A stretch of 64,000 nucleotides of DNA from NCBI GenBank assembly GCA_027451905.1, contig DAIDHV010000002.1, positions 310,001 to 374,000 of the forward strand, given 5' to 3'. A model generated the notes under the pieces. That model was not told the origin of the DNA and searched no databases. It worked only from the letters and a program-made list of their open reading frames with translations. The position numbers and the translations under genes were made by a program. Source of the stretch: Armatimonadota bacterium (GTDB taxonomy: Bacteria; Armatimonadota; Fimbriimonadia; Fimbriimonadales; Fimbriimonadaceae). Shown here in pieces: positions 63,999 to 64,000 of this stretch. Position 1 is the stretch's first letter; every line of letters starts with the position of its first letter.

Positions 63999-64000
63999 AG

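Noticed and set aside
1-64000. tRNA, rRNA, CRISPR array, transposase or phage genes
   Set aside because: Looked through all gaps on both strands; no cloverleaf, regularly spaced repeats, transposase motif or integrase motif seen.

Overview
The window looks like chromosome from a free-living, diderm (LPS-making), motile bacterium of moderate G+C. I favour a member of Armatimonadota (Fimbriimonadia-like), with moderate confidence. Reasons: a lipid A/heptose operon, stalk-type copper-amine-oxidase-N protein, a proteasomal-type ARC ATPase outside Actinobacteria, many secreted glycosidases, and frequent GTG/TTG starts with tight gene overlaps. I found no tRNA, rRNA, CRISPR array, insertion sequence or prophage.

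Layout. 1-2.5 kb: end of a sugar ABC transporter ATPase and a secreted GH27 alpha-galactosidase. 2.7-6.5 kb: a signalling module (FIST sensor, soluble hybrid histidine kinase, HDOD protein). 6.6-8.6 kb: membrane acyltransferase-like protein and a HIT protein. 8.6-14.6 kb: a seven-gene operon lpxK - lpxL-like - two GT9 glycosyltransferases - rfaE2 - PIG-L deacetylase - ftsY. 14.6-15.9 kb: MFS transporter. 16.0-26.5 kb (minus strand): rpsN-rpsH-rplF-rplR-rpsE-rpmD-rplO-secY-adk-map-infA-rpmJ-rpsM-rpsK-rpoA-rplQ-truA-rplM-rpsI, starting at a clear sigma70-type promoter directly before rpsN, without rplE upstream and without rpsD before rpoA. 26.7-34.4 kb: PilZ protein, stalk protein, PhoPQ-type esterase-like protein, queF, lpd, a TIM-barrel isomerase, a TPR protein and dut. 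34.5-36.8 kb: pxpB-pxpA-pxpC (5-oxoprolinase). 36.9-40.0 kb: GH3 glycosidase and a DinB-like protein. 40.0-43.2 kb: a uvrA locus split into two overlapping reading frames. 43.3-48.5 kb: TspO-like protein, a DUF4139-like protein, NhaA, an ApnL-like protein and an orphan. 48.6-50.3 kb: motA-motB. 51.1-54.1 kb: mutL and ruvC. 54.3-56.5 kb: GH50-like secreted protein. 56.6-60.8 kb: a three-gene minus-strand set made of a DnaA-like AAA+ protein, a CBS + degenerate GGDEF protein and an ARC/Mpa-type AAA+ ATPase. 61.1-64 kb: a tetraheme cytochrome and a partial DUF1573 protein.

The points most worth a second look are (1) uvrA divided exactly between its two ABC modules, the second half having its own Shine-Dalgarno and GTG start; (2) the DnaA-like / CBS-GGDKF / ARC set, with two 9-bp DnaA-box matches upstream of its promoter; (3) a run of four inverted repeats, two of them perfect and abutting, between pxpC and the GH3 gene; (4) a MutL with a very long, repetitive Q/N/D/R-rich linker. 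All functional statements come from reading motifs by eye; no database search was run.
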